NCBI RefSeq assembly: GCF_018991925.1
Contig: NW_024744357.1
Span: 5,527,263 to 5,591,262, forward strand
Direction of reading: 5' to 3'
Source: Homarus americanus
Lineage: Eukaryota; Arthropoda; Malacostraca; Decapoda; Nephropidae
DNA: 64,000 bases
The notes beneath the pieces are model-generated. The model worked only from the letters and a program-made list of their open reading frames with translations, was not told the origin of the DNA and made no database searches. Shown piece by piece: positions 60,287-64,000 of this stretch; the first letter of the stretch is position 1; each line of letters opens with the position of its first letter. The position numbers and the translations under genes were made by a program.

Positions 60287-60820
60287 CTGCAAGTGATGGT
60301 TCAGTGTTAGTATTGCAGTGGTGATGTGGGACAAACAATGTGTATCATCACTGTAGCCTTTGGTTACTATATACTGTACTGTATCCTGGACAATTACTGC
60401 ACCTAACCTAATATACACTGGTACAGTACAGTACATCTCTTACACTTCATCCAACTTGAGAGAAGACAAACATTGTAGATTCAATATATTACTTTGATGC
60501 TTTGTGCCACCACCACCACCACCACTCTACACCACCAACACCCACATACACCTCCACTCTACACCACCAACACCCACTATACACCTCCACTCTACACCCA
60601 CAAAAATTACCAAATACTGACCCTGTGTCAATGAGTGTTTGAAAATTCATCTGGTGGTACAAGAAGCAGCTGATTAATGTTTTGTTCCCTTCATTAAAAA
60701 AGTTCAATCTTTTCTGCATTGCTACCTCACGTGTGCTAGCAGCCCCAAGTATAATGGCAGATTTAGCACGTACAGTACTAAGTGTATTGTATATAAGAGA
60801 GTGTCTTGAGTATACTATAC

Positions 60821-60949
60821 CTCTCGACCTCTTGTCTCGTGTAGTGGTGTTGTGAGGGTCCTTGGACGAGGGGGTCAGTGCTGCTGCCTCACACTTGGCT
60901 CCCTCCTCACTCCCTGAGCTGTCCTTGTGGTGTACATCTGCCTTTAAGT
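60821..60949 (-). CDS. pcx: Pecanex exon: DLKADVHHKDSSG
   Basis: Residues 124-167: DLKADVHHKDSSGSEEGAKC, EAAALTPSSKDPHNTTTRDK, RSR. Acceptor ataaactcag|ac, donor AGAG|gtatag; phase 1 at both ends, so skipping this exon would keep the frame. Confidence 0.85.
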
Positions 60950-61183
60950 CTGAGTTTATGTCAGACATCAAACATTTATTAAAATAACTCAGAAAACTAA
61001 AGATACAGTACATTAAGAAATACCACATAACATAACAGAGCATCTCACACACACATAGTGTAATTCTATACACCATCTCCTTCCTCATCTTTGTATTGTA
61101 GTAAATGGCAATAATTATAACATATAAATTAACAACTAATATAATAAAGGACTAAGTCATTTACAGAATCCTGGTCTTGTACA

Positions 61184-61349
61184 GTCAACTACTAAAGTCT
61201 GTTCACCTCTTCCCCTGAACCACAAACCCTGAGATTCAGACTCATGAACCTAAAGCATTTATGGACAGAATAATGTATCAGTCTACTGCTTCATGAGTCT
61301 GAATCTCAGGGTTTATGGTTCAGGAGAGGTGAACAGACTTAAGTAGTTT
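61184..61349. mobile_element. Foldback element, copy 3, opposite orientation
   Basis: Arms cagtcaactactaaagtctg / cagacttaagtag, cacctcttcccctgaaccac / tggttcaggagaggtg and gattcagactcatgaa / ttcatgagtctgaatc. The loop gcatttatggacagaataat is the reverse complement of the loop of copies 1 and 2, so this copy is inserted the other way round. In the intron 60950-61619. Confidence 0.88.
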
Positions 61350-61619
61350 ATCTGTACAGTACAGTACAGAACATAGCCTGACAGCCTTTACTTATACTCA
61401 TCAATCATTACCATCATCTAAGATTTGTTCCACTTACAAGTATGATTTGAGTGTACAGCACAGGAGTGTTTTAATATTAAGTATAAGAGTGTCATCTACA
61501 ATACTGTACAGTAAAGTACTCTCAACTACCAGCCATGAGAGTGCTGACAAAACTGACAGTTCTCGTCATTAGACTGTACTGACTACTATACGACTGTGTG
61601 TGTGGTGGGGAAGGCTCAC

Positions 61620-61771
61620 CTATGGTCGCTGGGGGCTGGGGCTGGGCGGAGGAGTGTGTGCCGGGGACCTCCATGATAGAGTTGCGGGAGCTGCACCCCA
61701 CAGGAGGGGTCTCACTCTCACCGCCTCCCTTACTGTTCACAACCTGCATCTCTATGGCCTCGAATGACTGG
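61620..61771 (-). CDS. pcx: Pecanex exon: conserved PPVGCSSRNS
   Basis: Residues 73-124: SQSFEAIEMQVVNSKGGGES, ETPPVGCSSRNSIMEV, GTHSSAQPQPPATI. The TPPVGCSSRNS box is shared with vertebrate pecanex proteins and fixes both gene identity and exon order. Acceptor tttgcacag|c, donor ATAG|gtgagc. Confidence 0.93.
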
Positions 61772-61888
61772 CTGTGCAAAGTATACAGACAATTATAAGC
61801 ATGAATATTGTTGTAAATAGATCATTCAGGTATGAAAGGTAACACATTATGACTGGAGGCTGACCCCATAGTTGTAAACATCCCTTTC

Positions 61889-62112
61889 CGTCGCTGGGGT
61901 CATTGTATTGACAACCATAGTTTTAAAAAGTCAAATCGAATAGGAAACCACACTGCAGTCTTTGACAGGGAGGTGTGGCAGTAAAACACTAATAATATTG
62001 GTATTAGTTCATCTTACTGGCACACCTCCCAGTCAGAGGCTGTAGTGTGGTGTCCTATATGACTCAATGTTTTTAAAACAATGGTTATGAACACAACGAC
62101 CCTCAGCGACGG
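61889..62112. mobile_element. 224-bp foldback element
   Basis: Left tccgtcgctggggtcattgt and accatagttttaaaaa pair with right tttttaaaacaatggt and aacgaccctcagcgacgga; further in, gggaggtgtggcagtaa pairs with ttactggcacacctccc. The arms are imperfect along about 100 bp with a short loop near 62000. No target duplication was identified. In the pecanex intron 61772-62247. Confidence 0.83.
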
Positions 62113-62247
62113 AGAGTTGCGTCTTAAACTATCCTGTAAGAGGTAAGGTCTTGCAGCTCACTCAGTACTGGGGACAATAATGGGTGTAAAAAAGCAACAG
62201 GTATCATCCAGTTTTGACAGTCTTGTAGAGTGTCCACCGTGACTTAC

Positions 62248-62465
62248 CTCATCTGCTGGGCTGGTGCGGTTGAGTTGGGGTAGTGGACGGGTGTAGTGAC
62301 ATCATCGTTGGCGGCGGTGGGCACGGCGGGTGTGAGTTCCTCCTCCAGACAGTCAGTTGTGTCAAACATGTGGTGGAGCAAGTGGTTCATCACCTTGATG
62401 CCCACCACCACCAGTGACAACACCACCAGATGGGCCAGCCACCATGCCACTGACCATCCACAGTA
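62248..62465 (-). CDS. pcx: Pecanex exon (first visible): membrane segment
   Basis: Residues 1-73 of the visible protein: YCGWSVAWWLAHLVVLSLVV, VGIKVMNHLLHHMFDTTDCL, EEELTPAVPTAANDD. In homologues a hydrophobic segment beginning Y-C, followed by a K--N--LH--FDT stretch, comes about 60 residues after the start methionine. Acceptor ttacttacag|tac, donor ATGAG|gtaagt. The upstream exon lies beyond 64000. Confidence 0.93.
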
Positions 62466-62545
62466 CTGTAAGTAAAAGTATTAATAATTTGTGGCTTTAA
62501 CAAAATAAACTGTATTAAACAACACTATGGCGGCTTTTACAACTA

Positions 62546-63378
62546 CAGTAAAACCTCGATAACTCGCCATTTGATAACTCGGAATTTCATATAACTTGGC
62601 AGGGTAAATTGGCTATGGTCTCGGAATGTATAATAGTATAATTCGGGAAATGTCAAGATATAAAAAATTATCGGGAAAAATCTCAGCATATCTGGCCAGC
62701 TGTATCACCTACCATACCTCTGTGTCGCCTACCATACCTGTGTCACATACCATATCACTGTGTCACCTACCATACCTCTGTCACCTCCCATACCTCTGTG
62801 TCACCTACCATACCTGTGTCACCTACCATACCTCTGTGTCACCTACCATACCTGTGTCACATACCATATCACTGTGTCACCTACCATACCTCTGTCACCT
62901 CCCATACCTCTGTGTCACCTACCATACCTGTGTCACCTACCATACCTCTGTGTCACCTACCATACCTGTGTCACCTACCATACCTGTGTCCTACCATACC
63001 TCTGTGTCACCTCCCATACCTCTGTGTCACCCCATACCTCTGTCACCTACCATACCTGTCACCTACCATACCTCTGTCACCTATCATACTACTGTGTCAC
63101 CTACCATACCTCTGTGTCACCTACCATACCTGTCACCTACCATACCTCTGTGTCACCTACCATACCTCTGTGTCACCTACCATGCTTCACTCTCTCACCT
63201 ACAGTGCTGGTAAGTGTTAGTTTTTTTTACATTTAGTAATTAAATGTACACACATATGGGTCGATAATTTTTATTGTTGTATTTTTGTAGGAGGAATGAA
63301 GTGCCTTGATAAGTCGGAATTTGGGATAACTCGGCAAGGGCAGAGCCCAATACTTGCCGAGTTATTGAGGGTTTACTG
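62546..63378. mobile_element. 833-bp pogo-like element with internal minisatellite
   Basis: Termini cagtaaaacctcgataactc and, at the right, gagttattgagggtttactg; subterminal ataactcggaattt / gtcggaatttgggataactc repeats; TA at 62544-62545 and 63379-63380. About 490 bp of the interior is the 20-bp array described at 62700-63192. No transposase. In the first visible pecanex intron. Confidence 0.88.
62700..63192. repeat. 20-bp minisatellite inside the pogo-like element
   Basis: About 25 copies of ctgtgtcacctaccatacct, with 17-18-bp variants lacking tg or gtg. A higher-order block of about 120 bp (62748-62867 and 62868-62985) is duplicated. Frames rich in Y/H/T/S/P/L are repeat translation. Confidence 0.96.
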
Positions 63379-63380
63379 TA

Positions 63381-64000
63381 CAGTACATTACAGTACAGCA
63401 CAGTATATGTATCACTCAGGTCACACAACTATTATGGCACCATTGTTGATGTCCATAACTGATGTGTTGTGAAATACTTCAATAATTGTACACCTCATAG
63501 TTTCTGAGTACTGTACTGTACTACAGTGTACTGTAGTGACAATGAAGATAAGATAAATGGCAGTACAGTATAGTACCTCAGTCCGGTGAAGTAATAACAG
63601 TAAATAATCGATAACACTGATACATCACTTAAATGTTTACAATGTTGGCAAGCTGTTATGAACAAGATAAGCTATTAATTAGAGCAATCTATCACAGTTT
63701 GGAAAATAAGACATTTTAAATATATACTGCATATCCCACAAGTACTGTATTGTACTGTATACTGTATATAAATTTCTAACATACTGTAACCAACATTACT
63801 ACCCCACTTGAGTACTGCAGTGTATGTAACCTCGGATGTCACACTACACATCTCATGCGTCACCTGATAACCCACACCTGTAAATTCTCACTGAGTTCTT
63901 GTACACATTAAGGTACTACAACAGTGTTTATTTAAGGTGCTTTCCTTAATGTGGTTCATATGAGGACGCCATGTTGATAATACTGTACTGTACTGTTCTG
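63381..64000 (-). other. 5' pecanex intron, right edge of window
   Basis: No exon recognised. Scattered tactgtactgtac words, otherwise AT-rich single-copy sequence. The missing first pecanex exon must lie further right. Confidence 0.6.

Noticed and set aside
62626..63236. Frames up to 195 codons rich in Tyr/His/Thr/Pro
   Set aside because: 20-bp minisatellite inside a pogo-like element.

Overview
This is animal nuclear DNA, not bacterial. Protein-coding sequence is split into many short exons with GT/AG boundaries, introns run to several kilobases, and much of the rest is microsatellite, minisatellite and decayed transposon. Degenerate TTAGG/CCTAA tracts (the arthropod telomere pentamer) and very dense simple repeats suggest an arthropod. 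A decapod crustacean is my best guess; this is inference, since no taxonomic marker is present.

Two protein-coding loci can be built exon by exon, and they point at each other. On the plus strand (15.83-26.3 kb) eight exons, the last uncertain, encode a K2P (two-pore-domain potassium channel)-type membrane protein: a long basic N-terminus, TM1, an enlarged extracellular cap, pore 1, TM2, TM3, pore 2 and TM4. Both pore loops have lost the glycine-aromatic-glycine selectivity filter (pore 1 reads TTIGSS; pore 2 reads RPPIPLP), although the exon phases agree and the frame is open. This is the most unusual thing in the window. On the minus strand (62.47-37.84 kb) eighteen exons encode about 2,644 residues of pecanex, the large multipass membrane protein, down to its stop codon. 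The first exon(s) lie beyond the right edge.

Layout: 1-15.8 kb is gene-free and holds TTAGG-like tracts, at least ten tandem arrays, a LINE relic (9.0 kb) and a frameshifted retroelement remnant (11.2-12.45 kb) with a younger 293-bp insertion inside it, bounded by an 11-bp target duplication. 15.8-26.3 kb is the K2P-like gene; its introns carry two LINE fragments and a 5S-rRNA-derived SINE-like sequence. 26.3-37.6 kb is intergenic, with a mariner-like palindrome, one copy of a foldback element and a 700-bp TGTAN pentamer array. 37.6-64 kb is pecanex; its introns hold a 2.5-kb 31-bp minisatellite, an RTE-like LINE fragment, several TA-flanked pogo/Tigger-like non-autonomous elements (one with its own internal minisatellite), a truncated pogo transposase head and two more copies of the foldback element.

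Nothing indicates that the two genes act in one pathway; they are neighbours with convergent 3' ends. I saw no tRNA, intact rRNA, CRISPR or operon-like structure.
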